Shown here in pieces: positions 43,701-56,508 of a DNA stretch of 64,000 bases (position 1 is the stretch's first letter; every line of letters starts with the position of its first letter). Below the pieces are notes generated by a model, which worked only from the letters and a program-made list of their open reading frames with translations, did not search any database and was not told the origin of the DNA. The position numbers and the translations under genes were made by a program. The stretch covers positions 294,693 through 358,692 of the forward strand of contig MZZL01000408.1 in NCBI GenBank assembly GCA_002749535.1, read 5' to 3'. The stretch comes from Apophysomyces variabilis (taxonomy: Eukaryota > Mucoromycota > Mucoromycetes > Mucorales > Mucoraceae).

Positions 43701-46700
43701 GTCAATCAAATGGCGGCAAACCTTACAACCCAAGTGCGATCCATTGCAGAAGTGACCATAGCAGTTGCAAAAGGCGATTTGAGCAAGAAGATTGAAGTTG
43801 AGACCCGTGGAGAGATTCTTCAACTCAAGAACATTGTCAATGACATGGTGGATCAATTACGCGTATTTGCAGCGGAGGTCACAAGGGTAGCAAAGGAGGT
43901 GGGAACAGAAGGGTTGTTAGGTGGACAGGCTGTAGTCCCTAATGTCGGTGGCACATGGATGGATCTGACGGACAATGTCAACCATATGGCCGCTAATTTG
44001 ACAACGCAAGTGCGGTCGATTGCAGAAGTGACAAAGGCAGTAGCTCTAGGAGATTTATCGAAGAAGATCGAGGTTGAAAGCGGCGGGGAAATTCTGGAGC
44101 TGAAAAATATCGTGAACAACATGGTAGATCAGTTGCGTGTGTTTGCATCCGAGGTTACGCGTGTCTCAAAGGAAGTAGGAACAGAGGGTAAATTAGGAGG
44201 ACAGGCCGTTGTACAAGGCGTTGCTGGTACTTGGCATGAATTAACTGCCAATGTGAATATCATGGCAGCTAATTTAACGAACCAAGTCCGTTCTATTGCT
44301 GAAGTGACGAAAGCAGTTGCCAACGGTGATCTCAGCAAAAAAATCGAAGTGGAAAGTGGCGGTGAGATTTTGGAGTTAAAAAATACGGTGAATAACATGG
44401 TGGATCAATTGCGCATCTTTGCTGCTGAAGTGACGCGTGTTTCAAAAGAGGTCGGAACGGAAGGAAAGCTTGGAGGTCAAGCGTTAGTTCGGGGTGTAGC
44501 TGGAACGTGGCAAGATCTTACCGACAACGTCAACACAATGGCCGCCAATTTAACAACACAAGTGCGCTCTATTGCTCAAGTGACGAAAGCTGTGGCGTTG
44601 GGTGACCTGAGTAAAAAGATTGAAGTGGAAACACGTGGCGAAATTTTGGAATTGAAAACGATCGTGAACGGAATGGTTGATCAACTGCGTATTTTTGCTG
44701 CTGAAGTCACCCGTGTATCTAAAGAAGTCGGCACAGAAGGAAAGCTTGGTGGCCAAGCTGTAGTGCAAGGCGTTGCTGGCACTTGGTACGAGCTCACCAA
44801 CAATGTGAACATTATGGCTGCCAACCTAACAAATCAAGTACGGTCCATTGCTGAAGTCACCAAGGCGGTCGCTCTGGGGGATCTTAGTAAGAAGATCGAG
44901 GTGGAAAGTGGAGGTGAAATATTGGAACTCAAGAACATCGTTAACAACATGGTGGATCAACTACGTGTATTTGCTGCCGAAGTCACGAGGCTGGCCCGTG
45001 AAGTGGGGACAGAAGGTATGCTAGGAGGACAGGCAACTATCATTGGCGTCGATGGAACGTGGAAAGATCTTACCGATAATGTGAACCTTATGACGAGTAA
45101 TTTGACGGATCAGCTACGAGCCATTGCCGCTGTATGTAAAGCGGTTGCCCAAGGTGATCTATCGAAAAAGATCGAGGTTGAAGTGCATGGTGAGATTGCT
45201 GAACTCAAGAATACGATCAATATCATGGTGGATCAGCTGAGCTCTTTTGCTGCGGAAGTAACGCGTGTTGCTCGAGAAGTAGGCACAGAAGGCAAACTAG
45301 GTGTACAAGCACAAGTGATGGATGTGGGTGGAATATGGCGCGAGATCACGAGCAATGTCAATACAATGGCATCCAATCTGACGACACAAGTACGCGCATT
45401 CGCTCAAATTTCAGCAGCAGCAACTGAAAACGATTTCTCCCGGCTTATTACGGTTGAAGCGTCCGGGGAAATGGATTCGCTCAAAACAAAAATTAATCAA
45501 ATGGTTGGCTCTTTGCGAGATGCGATACAGAAAAACCGTTTAGCCAGAGAAGCCGCTGAGTTAGCCAACCGGTCCAAAAGCGAGTTTCTAGCTAATATGA
45601 GTCACGAAATCCGAACACCTATGAATGGAATCATTGGCATGACTTCATTAACGCTTGAATCGGAATTAACACGTCAACAGCGAGAAAATCTAATGATTGT
45701 CTCCGGTCTAGCAAATAGTTTGCTGACAATTATTGATGATATTCTTGACATATCCAAGATTGAAGCCGGGCGTATGACGATAGAGTCGATTCCATTCTCT
45801 CTTCGCGCCGCTATTTTCAGTGTTCTCAAGACATTGGCTGTCAAGGCGAACCAAAAAAGCCTGGATCTGTTGTACAGTGTGGAAAGCGCATTACCTGATC
45901 AAGTGATTGGTGATCCGCTCCGTATTCGACAGGTTATTACCAACCTGATTGGAAATGCAGTCAAGTTCACTTCTCGAGGAAAGGTGGTGCTTTCTACCAG
46001 TCTGCTCAGTGAAGAAGGTGACACTGTTATGGTCCTCTTGACCGTTACCGACACCGGCATTGGTATCCCCAATGACAAGCTTGACCTAATTTTTGATACT
46101 TTTTGTCAAGCCGACGGCAGTACTACGTAAGTGAGGATAAGAGGGGAAAAACGGAAAACTAGCTTTACTCATTTTTCATTAGCCGTGAATATGGCGGTAC
46201 TGGTTTAGGGCTTTCCATTTCAAAACAATTAGTGGGATTTATGGGTGGCGATCTATGGGTGAAGTCGCACTACGGTCATGGATCCGAGTTCTCGTTCACA
46301 GTGAAACTACGCAAACACATAACCGAAACGGAACATGTCATTGAAAAGATGTCGCGTTTCCAGGGGAATCATGTTCTCGTTTGGGATCCTAAGAATACGC
46401 AAGGCGAGGTTATAGAGAGTATACGCACCCTTGGTATGAACCCACAATGTGTGTCTGACCTCACCGAAGTGGTGAATACAAGCACAGCCCACGAAAAGCA
46501 ATCTCCTCTTTTTGATGCCGTCGTGGTGAACAACATGTTGCATGCTGAGAAAATCCGTGAGGTCGCCCATCTGCGTTATACGCCTATTGTGCTAGTTGCG
46601 CCAGAAATCAAAGAGCTGGATATGAAACTTTGCATTGACCTGGGAATCACGTCGTACATTAACTCTCCGCTGAATCTCGTTGATCTAGCCCATGCTTTAT

Positions 46701-47228
46701 TACCAGCGCTAGAAAGTCATGCATCGTTAACGAGTGATACCAAAAAGTCTATCCCATTGCATGTATTACTTGCTGAAGATAACGTTGTCAACCAGAAACT
46801 GGCATTGCGTATCCTCAAAAAGTGCGGACACAAGGTGACCACTGTTTCCAATGGCAAGCTGGCTGTTGAAGCGTTTGAGAAGCAATCGTTTGACTTAATT
46901 TTGATGGACGTTCAAATGCCAGTGATGGGAGGTTTCGAGGCAACACAGAAAATTCGCGAGATCGAACGTCAATCCAGAGCAGATGAACATATACCCATTG
47001 TTGCATTGACAGCCCATGCTATGATTGGAGACCGCGAAAAATGTTTGCAGGCGGGAATGGTAAGTGGATATAAATAGAGGCCATAAAAAAGAACTGATGG
47101 ATTTGGACTTCTTCTTTTAGGATGAATATGTCACAAAGCCTCTGCGGTTCCCAGACCTGGTAGCCGCCATAAACAAATTTGTACCTGAATCATCGAACAT
47201 CATGGGCTTTGAGCATATCAAGAAGTAA
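40727..47228 (+). CDS. NIK1: Group III hybrid histidine kinase (Nik1/Os-1 type) with 13 HAMP units
   Basis: Exons 40727-41357, 41414-41974, 42053-42336, 42424-42690, 42744-46126, 46183-47059 and 47121-47228 give 2,036 aa in phase. Group III kinases are cytosolic osmosensors upstream of HOG-type MAPK signalling and the target pathway of phenylpyrrole and dicarboximide fungicides. The N-terminus is Ser/Pro-rich and then helical. Thirteen tandem units of 92-93 aa follow, each containing a GDLSKK-type HAMP half and an [12 protein letters not shown] half. The kinase core has the H box [13 protein letters not shown] box [17 protein letters not shown] boxes DTGIGIP and GGTGLGLSI. The receiver domain has [10 protein letters not shown], the phospho-acceptor in [13 protein letters not shown] and the Lys of VTKPL. 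Ascomycete orthologues are about 1,300 aa with five or six units, so this one is greatly enlarged. No lesions. Confidence 0.97.
41972..45503 (+). repeat. Twelve tandem 276-bp HAMP-encoding units (plus one 279-bp unit before)
   Basis: Counting from the Val of MVDQL, units in exon 5 begin at 42744, 43020, 43296, 43572, 43848, 44124, 44400, 44676, 44952 and 45228, each exactly 276 bp. Exons 3 and 4 also sum to 276 bp per unit once the split VDQ codons are counted. Divergence is mostly synonymous. The units at 44124 and 44676 are the most alike at protein level. Confidence 0.93.
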
Positions 47229-47929
47229 CCTACTCATGTTTTGGGACTGGCACCCAAAAAAAAAATTTACTTTTGCCTTGTAAATCTTTGTAAAAAAAAT
47301 TGATTATCGTTTCTTTTTCCTAACGTCTCGGCTGATGAATCCAAGCTGCTGGAAACATGCCTTGTGTTACGCCCCATGACACATAGACAGATGCAATTAA
47401 AGTGCGTGAGGCAAAACATCTCGGGATTTTTGCAAGCTAACGTTTGAAATGACGAGGAAAAATAGCTGGCTCCACATATGAACACAGTCTACTGCATTTA
47501 AGTAGGAAAAAAGATAACCATGGACATTTTGGTTCTTGCGTTAAATCAAAGTTCGTCCTGTTTCATCTCAGACTTTTTATATTGAATCTTCCACAGTACC
47601 ACGTGGTTATGGTCCTTAATTCAATCGCTAATATATACATTCAATTACTTCGGCTCTTCTATATATGAATTCATTAGGTTAGTCTGATAGGAAGTTTTGT
47701 TTAGTCTGATAGGAAGTTTTGTCTATTCATCGTCCTGACAGCAGAGCAAGGAAAGATGAGCAAATATGAAGTCCCTGTTACTTTGTGATTGGAGAAACAG
47801 CTCTATAGACACGATAGCATTCCATGAATGATGATGTTGAATACCTGTTTATCTCTAAAACAAACGTATATTAAACAAACTGATTGCTCTTCGTATTTGA
47901 TAAAGCATGTTTCAAACTAGATGGAACCT
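47229..47929. other. Convergent intergenic gap between kinase and IDH1
   Basis: This is AT-rich 3' flanking DNA with a 22-bp tandem duplication (listed separately). I see no gene. Confidence 0.55.
47679..47722. repeat. Perfect 22-bp tandem duplication
   Basis: The unit ttagtctgataggaagtttt plus gt occurs twice head to tail (47679-47700 and 47701-47722) with no mismatch, indicating a recent duplication. Confidence 0.9.
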
Positions 47930-49471
47930 TTAAAGAGCATTAATTACTGCCTCTGTGAAACTGGTTGTACTGCCAGTTCCTCCCATGTCAGGCGTTAAGA
48001 CCTACATAATTGGTGGGTTATTGTGTATTGGGCAAACAAGAGGAGCGTGCTTACCTTTCCGGCTTGGATGGTGCGATAGACAGCGTTTGAGATACTATTG
48101 CCATACTCGTCCAGTCCCATGTGTTTCAGCATCATCACTGAACTAAGGATCATGGCAGTTGGATTAGCCACATTACTACCACCAATATCACTTCCAACAT
48201 GACGACAACCCTAAACGCACAATTGCCTGTAAGGACCGATGATTTTGTTTTTAGCATATGGATATTACCGGCTCAAAGACAGCATATTCACGACCAAAAT
48301 TGGCACCGGGAATGATACCTGGTCCGCCTACCAAACCTGCACCGACATTGGAGAGAATGTTTCCGTAAAGATTGGGCATAACTAGTACATCAAACTGTTG
48401 AGGGCGAGATACAAGTTGCATGGATGCGTTATCCACAATCATATCATTTAAAACGATGCCTGAGTTACTGTATTCCTTTGCCACTTGACGACAGGTATCA
48501 AGGAAGAGACCATCTCCCAGTTTCCTACATAGCTGCATAAGAATGCAATCTCACCAAGCAAAAAGAAAAAAAACACACATGATGTTGGCTTTATGGATAC
48601 AGGTCACCTTCTTTCGATTGTTCTTCAGTGCAAAATCAAAAGCAAATCGCGCGATACGTTCTGTCTTTGCTCGGGTCACAATCTTTAAAGATTCAACGAC
48701 ACCAGGGAACGACTAAATCCCAATGTTTTCGTTGGTTTTAACAGAACAGCTGACCATAGAAGATGAACACATTAGAGGGTTACCTGATGCTCTAATCCTG
48801 AGTATTCTCCTTCCGTGTTTTCACGAATAATAGCGAGATCCACGTCTTTAAAGCGCGATTTAATTCCTTGAATATTCTTAATCAACGAGATAGAGGCGTA
48901 AATGTCAAGATCCTATAAATCAATGCACAAGGGTAAATATAAATGATTTTGTTACTGCTGGATGACTGTTTGTTCTTATTTACCTTGCGCAATGAGACGT
49001 TGAACGAAGTGTGGCCCAAACGTGATACAGGTGTATACAGGATACCTTTTAATCCAACTTTGTTGCGGCGAAGAGATGCCAATGTATCCTTCATCAACGT
49101 ATCGTTCTTGGTAACATGACCTGATAAATCAAATTGCTCCCACTCGATAGGAACGTTGGCGGCTGCAAATATCGTTTTTACAGATTCGGACAATTCTTTA
49201 CCAACACCGTCGCCAGGAACAAGAGTCACCGTCCGTTTGGCCTAAACAGAGTGAATGCTTAAATAACAAGGCAACACAACTGAGCATGTACTGACGGTGT
49301 TCGACGCGGCGCTCGTCACCAAAGTCCGCAACATGGTCTGAGCACTAGAAAGTCATTCAACCTGGTCTTTCTCTCTTTCTCTCTCTTTCTCTCTTTTCTT
49401 TTGTGAGTTTTCACCTTTGAAGCAGGGTGGACAGCGTTGATACGCTGTTTAGCAATGAGAGACCTGAGCAT
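47930..49471 (-). CDS. IDH1: Mitochondrial NAD-isocitrate dehydrogenase, regulatory subunit 1
   Basis: This TCA-cycle enzyme is a heteromer of Idh1 and Idh2; Idh1 binds AMP and citrate. The first exon is 49471-49415 ([19 protein letters not shown]) and joins a short exon giving [14 protein letters not shown], together a mitochondrial presequence. Then follow [133 protein letters not shown] and [17 protein letters not shown]. The stop is 47930-47932. HTS at the Ser position of the substrate site and the PGANFGRDYAVFEPG-type loop fit the regulatory rather than the catalytic subunit. There are about eight exons, all with plausible GT-AG borders. Confidence 0.94.
49366..49400. repeat. CTTT/CT microsatellite in IDH1 intron 1
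   Basis: A run of tctctttctc units lies in the first intron of IDH1. On the transcribed (minus) strand it is a GA-rich tract, so it does not serve as the polypyrimidine tract. Confidence 0.75.
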
Positions 49472-52412
49472 GGTTATTTGCCAAAATGCAACCGGGAAAG
49501 CTTGTAAGAACTTTCAGACCGGGGACGGGAAAAAGCAACGATTTTCTCACTTGGCAACCCCGACCCTCAAATGACATAACAGAGACATTTGATTATACTC
49601 CGACAAGTAGCCCCGCCACCATTCAAGGCTCATCCTTTAGCCAATGATAGGATGGATTACTTTTGTTCTTTGCGCTATTTGCATCCACATTAACCCCAAA
49701 TAGCTTTCTGATCCTTTCAAAGACAATATCAGCAGGAACGAGAAGTCGTTTGGAACTATTCTGACCATTACTTGTTCATAACTATACTACGGTGTCGTGG
49801 GACTTGGAAACTACACATGGCTGGCTACTTATTGCTTTCATATATTCTGTCGCACAAAAGCAAGATCCAACATTTAGCCCATTCACGGATAAAGATTAGA
49901 TCATTTTAACCGTCAGTAAAAGCGCTTTCAATTAGGCGAGTAACAGTGACAAGCAGATCGAGATTATGCTGGAGGATGTGATAGCCCATCCCAGTTCAAC
50001 CTTGTAGGTCTTAGAGACGATGAACTCAGAACCTTATCTTGATGTTAAGAAAACAAAGCCGTATTTAGTGCTACGAAGGATGGAATAGCGAAAGTCTAAT
50101 GTATTTAATATACAAGCAATGATTGCCCCAAAACAGCGAGTTCTCCTCTTATTGATGGACCTACGGGAAAGCGTCTGTTAGCACAAATCAGTCCTACATT
50201 ATTATTATATCTTTTCCTATATTGTGATCTTTTGATCGGGTGTTTAACGAAACCTCAGATCTTCCAGATCCTTTTTCCGCTGAAACAAGCGATCGACAAA
50301 CAGAATCGGTCATTCGTGTTCCAACTGTTCAACCGGAGCTTCACCTATATCAATTAGGGCCACTCGGCCTTCGCCGTAGAATGACACTTTAGCCAGATTC
50401 GGTGTTTCCAAAAATCCGCCATTCACTGTATTGCTGGTGCACACTATTTACGCTTAACCTTTTTTTACTTCCATTGCCCAGTGCTTCTCATTTGTGAGCC
50501 TTGTGTCACTGTAACCCTCAGAAAAGAAAGGCTGATCTATACGGTTTCCACGGTGAAGCATGCAATAGATTAAAGCACGATCATAATGTGCTTAGTACGT
50601 GTGACTTGTATGTGTGCCAAGGGAAAAAATTAAAGTTTCGCGCGCTCAATAATGGAATTTTAGGGAGTAGCACGATCAAATGCCTCTTTCTTCTTTGACA
50701 GAAATAATGTACAAGTTGATGTCTTTTGGATTCCTTTTAATTAAGGTTTTTGCTGCAACCTGCAGTGACAATAACTAAGTATTCATTCCTGTCATTAACA
50801 ATATAGTACATAATTAGCTGCAATACAGAAAAATGTTAACCGACGACGCATGAGAACACCCAAGTCAAGCATGCTTACTGAATCTTATTGAAGCAAAACC
50901 GTAGTGATGGAAGGTCAGAGACTATTTCTATACCGAAGAGCTTTCAATCTCGATTAAGGTATGCAATATCAAAAGTGCTATGTTCTTTTGTACCCTTCCA
51001 GTAAGTGGTAAGTAACTGTAGAGCGACTAGATAAGTTAAATGGGCTGTTGAGGACCTATGAATCTAGATTTTTCCCATCGATGCATTAAATGGCAGGCTG
51101 TGCAGACTAACACTCAAAAGAGAAAAAAAGAACCACGAGGAAGTACTGTGGTAATTAAGAAAGTGCACAGCACAAGATGAACGCCAACATAACAAAGCCG
51201 TATACCAATAGGATTCTAGTAATTTGGAACGTTTCACGACGGAAAGTTTAAGTATTTCTTCTTAAAGACTTCCGTAACTCAAAGTTAGTAAAAAGACACA
51301 AGCTTTGACAGAGAAATGCTAAATTGTCACAAAGTTACAATCAAAAGAAAAGATGGCTAGAAGATAGACTCTGCTTATTTCTTGTGTTGTTCTCTCACTG
51401 TAGTAGGCAAGGTAGCAGGTGATAATATTCTAGTAAACGGAATGATAACCGTCAATCACCCAGCACACTAATGGATCGGAAAAGGTTACCGGGCGAACAG
51501 GGCGCTCCAGGTTTATTGATCCTAAAAAATTTGATTATTCACTACAGTAATATTTTCAACGAAATTTTGAGGCGCAGGAAGGAGATGAATTAACTTGTAC
51601 TGTGCTCCTGCCTAGTGCAGCGTGTAGAGAGTGTTACTGCTTTGAAGTAGTTATTTTATTGCATTTTCTTGCGCTTGTTGCAGACTCTCACATGTGATCG
51701 AACGTAATATACTTTTGGGGTATGGATCGTTTATCTTTCGCTGATAGGTTGGTGCAATATATTCTGCAGTTGACCCGGTTCTCGGTCAATCCCCGATAAC
51801 ATTACATTCGTTGCACCTTTCTCTGTTTTGTTCTTTGGGCGATTTCGAGGAAGTGTATCACCTCATTTTTGTATACTTTTCAATGTGACACAGAAGCTTA
51901 TTTACGGGGAAAATGGCGCAAAGGTAATCATTATGAGTTAATTCGCGCTTGTTGGTCTCTGAGATTCGGCGAAGAAGCGAGTTTGGACCCACTCAAAAAC
52001 CATGAGTTGTTATGTTTCTCCGAAATTGAAAAGTTTTGATTCACAGGTTCTATTCTAGCAAAAGCTAACTGTGCTTTTATTCCATTATTGTTGCATTATC
52101 TAATCTATTTAGGAATGAGGATATACCAAATGTAGAGTGACATGAGGATAAATGACAACTTAAACAAGACCACGGGGGGCGAATTAGATGACGTTCTTAT
52201 TGTTTTTTTTTCTCTCGTTGTCGGCGCTCACACTGAAAAGGGAACTCTTTTTTTCGCGTCGATCTCCGAACGATTTCCTAGCCAATCTCTCCATGGTTTC
52301 GCGCGCTGGGCAACCTCCAACTTTTTTGATTATTATTTTTTCCCCTCAATCCATTTTGTCTCGGAGAAGTGAATCCCTTTCCTTTAACTCTTTATCTTAT
52401 TCTTCTTACTTA
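49472..52412. other. 2.9-kb intergenic region, possible gene remnants
   Basis: A short open stretch at about 50257-50385 (+) reads protein-like (DPFSAETSDRQTESVIRVP, then QLGPLGLRRR) and ends in a stop. Another at 50501-50698 (+) is Cys/His-containing. Neither is recognised and neither has a convincing start or splice context. The rest is AT-rich. The 52200-52400 part is T-rich 5' flank of the MHYT gene. Confidence 0.45.
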
Positions 52413-55400
52413 ATGGATATCTTGGACACACCAGCAACCGAAAACTTCAATGGCGGCATTATTTTTCTCAGTTATCTCGTATCTGTTATTGGTGCATGGA
52501 CAACCTTGGAACTCTTAACTCGACGAACACATATTCATGGTTTATATAATTGGTACGAAACGAAGAAAACATAAAAGATGCATACTGTTTTGTCCGAGAA
52601 GAAAGAGAACTTACTAGACATGTCGTAGGTTTTTATTAATAGCGGCTTCTTTCTCCATGGGTGGAGTGGGCATTTGGTCTATGCATTTTATTGGCAACAA
52701 TAGCTTGACCCTGACCCTTCCTCAGGGCGGTCAGTATCAATTAGCTTATGCGGCAGGGTACACCTTTGCAAGTCTAGCAGTTGCCATTGCTTGCATGTTT
52801 ATCGCCTTTGCATTCGTCGGTATTACGGAACAAGTGAAACTTATCTTGCTATTACCGAGTGGTGTATTTGCTGGTGTAAGTTGATCCATCTCCTAAACAA
52901 GAAGCGCTTTGTCACTAACCATATTGTCCCATTTTTAGTTAGGAATTGCAGCTATGCATTATCTTGGTAATTTTTTTTTCAAATGAACAATGGAAAGCTT
53001 TCATGTGATCTCTAAAAATACATCATTTCATTCCTTCTTTTAGGTCAATTTGCAATCAATTATTTCATTTTGGTTTATCTTCCAGGTTACGTCGTGGGTG
53101 CCGTCGTGATCGCTTGCGTAGCCGTCACCACTGCTCAATACATCTTTTTCAAATTACGTGAACAATGGGCTAATCAATGGTATAAACGCCTCGGGTGTTC
53201 GATGTTAATGGCCGTCGCCGTTTGTGGTACGATCAATTTCCTTTTTGGCTCAAGTTCTCTTATTTTGTGATATCCCCATTGCTGATAGGCATGCACTACA
53301 CAGCCATGGCTGGAACAATCTATTACGTACCTGACGAGGGAAAACCACCTCAACCTCCACTGCGTACAGCTGGCTTGATTGGCATCATATCGGGCATCGT
53401 TGTCCTTGCATGTATCATCCTTGTCTATATCGGATATAAATGCAACGCCGACCGTATTCCCTTGGTAGCTGTTAAGAAAACCAAGCGACTCATTCTGGGT
53501 ACTATCTTCTTTGATAAGGAGGGTCATATTCTTGTAAAAGTCGATGGTACTGTTCCCATGAAGGAAATCATCAGGGACTTCCAGCTGACAGTAAGTCAAC
53601 GGAAATGAAAAATTCTGAAACCAATTGACTTCTAATTCAATAGGAATTCGACCAAACATTTTGTGCAAGACATCCACTCTTTGTACGCTTTTTTGAAACG
53701 GCGATTAATTGGTCAGAAGGGTCCCATTTAGACAACAAACGCCCATCCGAACAATCAGCAGTGTCTACAAATACATTGGATATAGCAGCACGACAGTTCC
53801 ATGACGCAGCTCATGATCTCCGTGAAGAATTGCGATTGCACTCCTTAAGCGAATTAGGCATTCTGTTCGATACTGTCGTTCATACCAATACAATTACGAA
53901 ACCCTCCCGGTCACTTTTTCGAAAAGATCGCCGAAAGAGTAACCACAGTTGGTTACCATTATACAATAGGCGTAGATACGATGATGACAAAAAGCAAAAA
54001 CTATATATGAAACAGGTGATCACTAAGTCGACACAAGGCAAAACCGTCGTCTTGGACCCAAGTACGCAGTCATTTGATGAAGCCACGATTATCGAATCAT
54101 CTCAACGCTCTAGTACTGGCGAACGAAGCATCTCTCCACGTCTATCTGAGCGTTCTTCTATGCAACAAGAATCTGATACGGAAGACATACATATCTTTCT
54201 CGTACGCCATATCGTGAAACAGAAGGATCTAAAACGTCTACTAGCCAACGGTTATCGCTTCGCCGACACTATTTTTATCTCTAGAACAATGGGATCACAG
54301 CTACAGATCCCCGCTGACCACATGCTTTGTCATTTCCATGGTATGCAAAACATGGCGGAATCCGTAAGCGAGTTAGCACTATGTGCCGAAGACAATAGCA
54401 ACAACAACAACAAACAGCTACAAGGAGGCGTCTATGTGGGTTTATTCGTGCTGCTAGAAGAAGAAAACATGTCCAATGATCTTCACATTCTAGTCAGCAA
54501 GTCGCGGCCGTCAGTATTCCCATTAGTTCGACTCAGATATGGAAACGCCGATGAAGGTCCTTTAAAGCTTGAGCCAGAAGAAAAGACTTGTATCGCAAAT
54601 CTCGCTGGTGAGTCTCTCCTCAGTATTGCTACCAACTCGGAGACGGCCGTCAGTGCGTCCACGTATGGAAGACCATCCGAGAGCGCTACCGGGATATCGA
54701 GCCACACGACGCTTGTCATTGACCCGTCATCGCCTACCACGCTTGCCGGTAGTCCTCCTAATTTTGAGATGATTCTCTCGTCCTCGCAGTCGAATGTTTC
54801 CCATGCTCATTCGAAACGTCTTGTAGAAGGACTTTCAGCAGCTGCGCAGACGTTGATCGATAGCTCCAACTATAGAAAAGTACTTGGTTCGGCTTCTCGA
54901 CTGCATGCAGAAGTGATCGACGTCCCGTCTTTTGCGCTCACGACTGGCCCTTGCCAGCTGATTTTATTTCGTGCATTAATCACATCGTCCGGCACCATTT
55001 CTGCCATTAACCAAACGTCTTCGGAACCAGTCAAATGCATGCCTGTTACATTATATCGAATGCTTGCCTATCATGCTTCGGATCGTGCCGTCGATCTGTA
55101 TCGCCAAGCATCTCAACTCAACGTTCCAGAAACCCGGTATCTGGATCAGCAGCGCAAGTACCGTTCAACTGCACAAGGCGGGGATTCTCCGCCGAAGGAA
55201 GAGGAGAGTGCAAAATTGGATAAGGTCGAGTTTTCTTCTCTTCCACCACCACCGCGGGTGAAACGATCCAAATTCCAATTACCAGCATTAACCGGTCTAG
55301 ACTTTGATGCATTCAAAGATTTCCAAACATTTACAACATCATCCCCCAAATCCTCCTTTAGCCAACATGAGTTGCCGATGATGTTTACGATTCTATCTAC

Positions 55401-55461
55401 TAAAGATAGATTCTGGTGGTTAAATACAACCATCGAGGGAATTATGCACTCAAGCCAGTAA
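52413..55461 (+). CDS. MHYT-domain integral membrane protein
   Basis: Exons 52413-52552, 52629-52875, 52939-52966 (28 nt), 53044-53226, 53289-53590 and 53644-55461 give 905 aa in phase. The N-terminal third has about seven membrane helices carrying the three repeats that name the domain: WSMHFIGN, AAMHYLGQ and GMHYTAMAG. These were proposed to bind metal and sense a diatomic gas in bacterial proteins. The cytosolic part begins DKEGHILVKVDGTVPMKEI, a PAS-like strand pattern. A disordered Ser/Thr/Arg-rich region with poly-Asn follows, then a conserved-looking C-terminus (LPALTGLDFDAFKDF, FWWLNTTIEGI). No GGDEF/EAL or kinase domain is present, so output must be through partners. The same arrangement occurs in many fungi with unknown function. 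Confidence 0.9.
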
Positions 55462-56508
55462 TCCCTTTCTACGTATTTCTTGTTGCTTTTTCTTGTTGTT
55501 CATTTGTACAGTAGTAAGCATCCTAGCATGTTTCTTTTTATTTCCTTTTTCGTTCACACTATGTAATTCATTTTCTATCGCACCTTTCTTGTCGGATAAA
55601 TTCTACATTTTTTTTACCGTGTTGAAAGCCCGTATATGACATGCATTCACTGAGCCAAATTTTGTGTTACCACTGCCCTTCTCTGTATGCTCTGAATCCC
55701 AACTCGACTAACGACGATCAATGAACATTTCAGCCACGTTGCACATGTGTGGAACGTAACACAGACAAGGGCCCCTATTCTTGTACTTCAAAGAAACAAA
55801 TTAACTCACCCTTTTTGCTTGCTTGCTGCGTTTCCTGAAAAGTGAAACACAGATGAAAAGAGTATTAGTCATCGTTAACATAGGACGGAAAACTTGATCC
55901 GCGAATAAACAGAGAGAAAAAGAAAGAGATAGATTGATGTGGAGAAACAGAGGATGTATCTGCCAGCTTTATCAAATTTGGGGAATCATACGCTCCCTTA
56001 CAAGATCACAATTGCCCTCTGCGCCAGGACTAAAGCCACAGTTATTAAACGTTGAAGACAAGTTCATCCAGCGTGTCAAAGTGGGCACAGAAAGAATAAA
56101 CCGAACATCTGCCCAAAAGAAGTCAGTAGAACGTACAAACGAAAAATTAGCCTTTCCTATGTAATATTGTCATACTGATCAATTCGGAAGTCGTACCGAG
56201 ACTTAGATCCTTCAAATATGTTTCTGGGTGCGGTACTGGGAGTCATTGTACATCTCATATATCCTGTGCTGCTATCGCTATCAACAACAATCTGTTGGAT
56301 GCAGACGTGATTACTGTGCAAGTGCTAGGACGAGTAATGAATGGAACGTTACGTTAACTGTGAAGCTTACTTACATAGGTTCTGCACATCGTCCAGACAG
56401 ATAAGGAAGCATAGGCAATTATAGCAAGAAGTACCTTTGAATCTGTGCAGAAAAAAGAACAAGAGCACAGCGGTTGTTCACTACATGAAAATGGGTCTGT
56501 TTTCCATT
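55462..56508. other. Intergenic, nothing firmly recognised
   Basis: This is the 3' flank of the MHYT gene followed by stop-rich sequence. A short plus-strand stretch (56225-56345, CTSHISCAAIAINNN) faintly resembles a tyrosine-recombinase end, but it is on the opposite strand to the adjacent retroelement relic, so I do not call it. Confidence 0.4.

Noticed and set aside
42749..44398. Series of 89-codon minus-strand frames spaced 276 bp apart
   Set aside because: They are antisense shadows of the HAMP repeat units and recur only because the units do.
54483..55433. Several overlapping frames inside the MHYT gene 3' exon
   Set aside because: They are alternate-frame shadows of one 1.8-kb exon whose frame is fixed by upstream splicing.
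56225..56345. Plus-strand piece resembling a tyrosine-recombinase end
   Set aside because: Only a few residues fit, catalytic residues are not identifiable, and it is opposite in strand to the adjacent RT relic.
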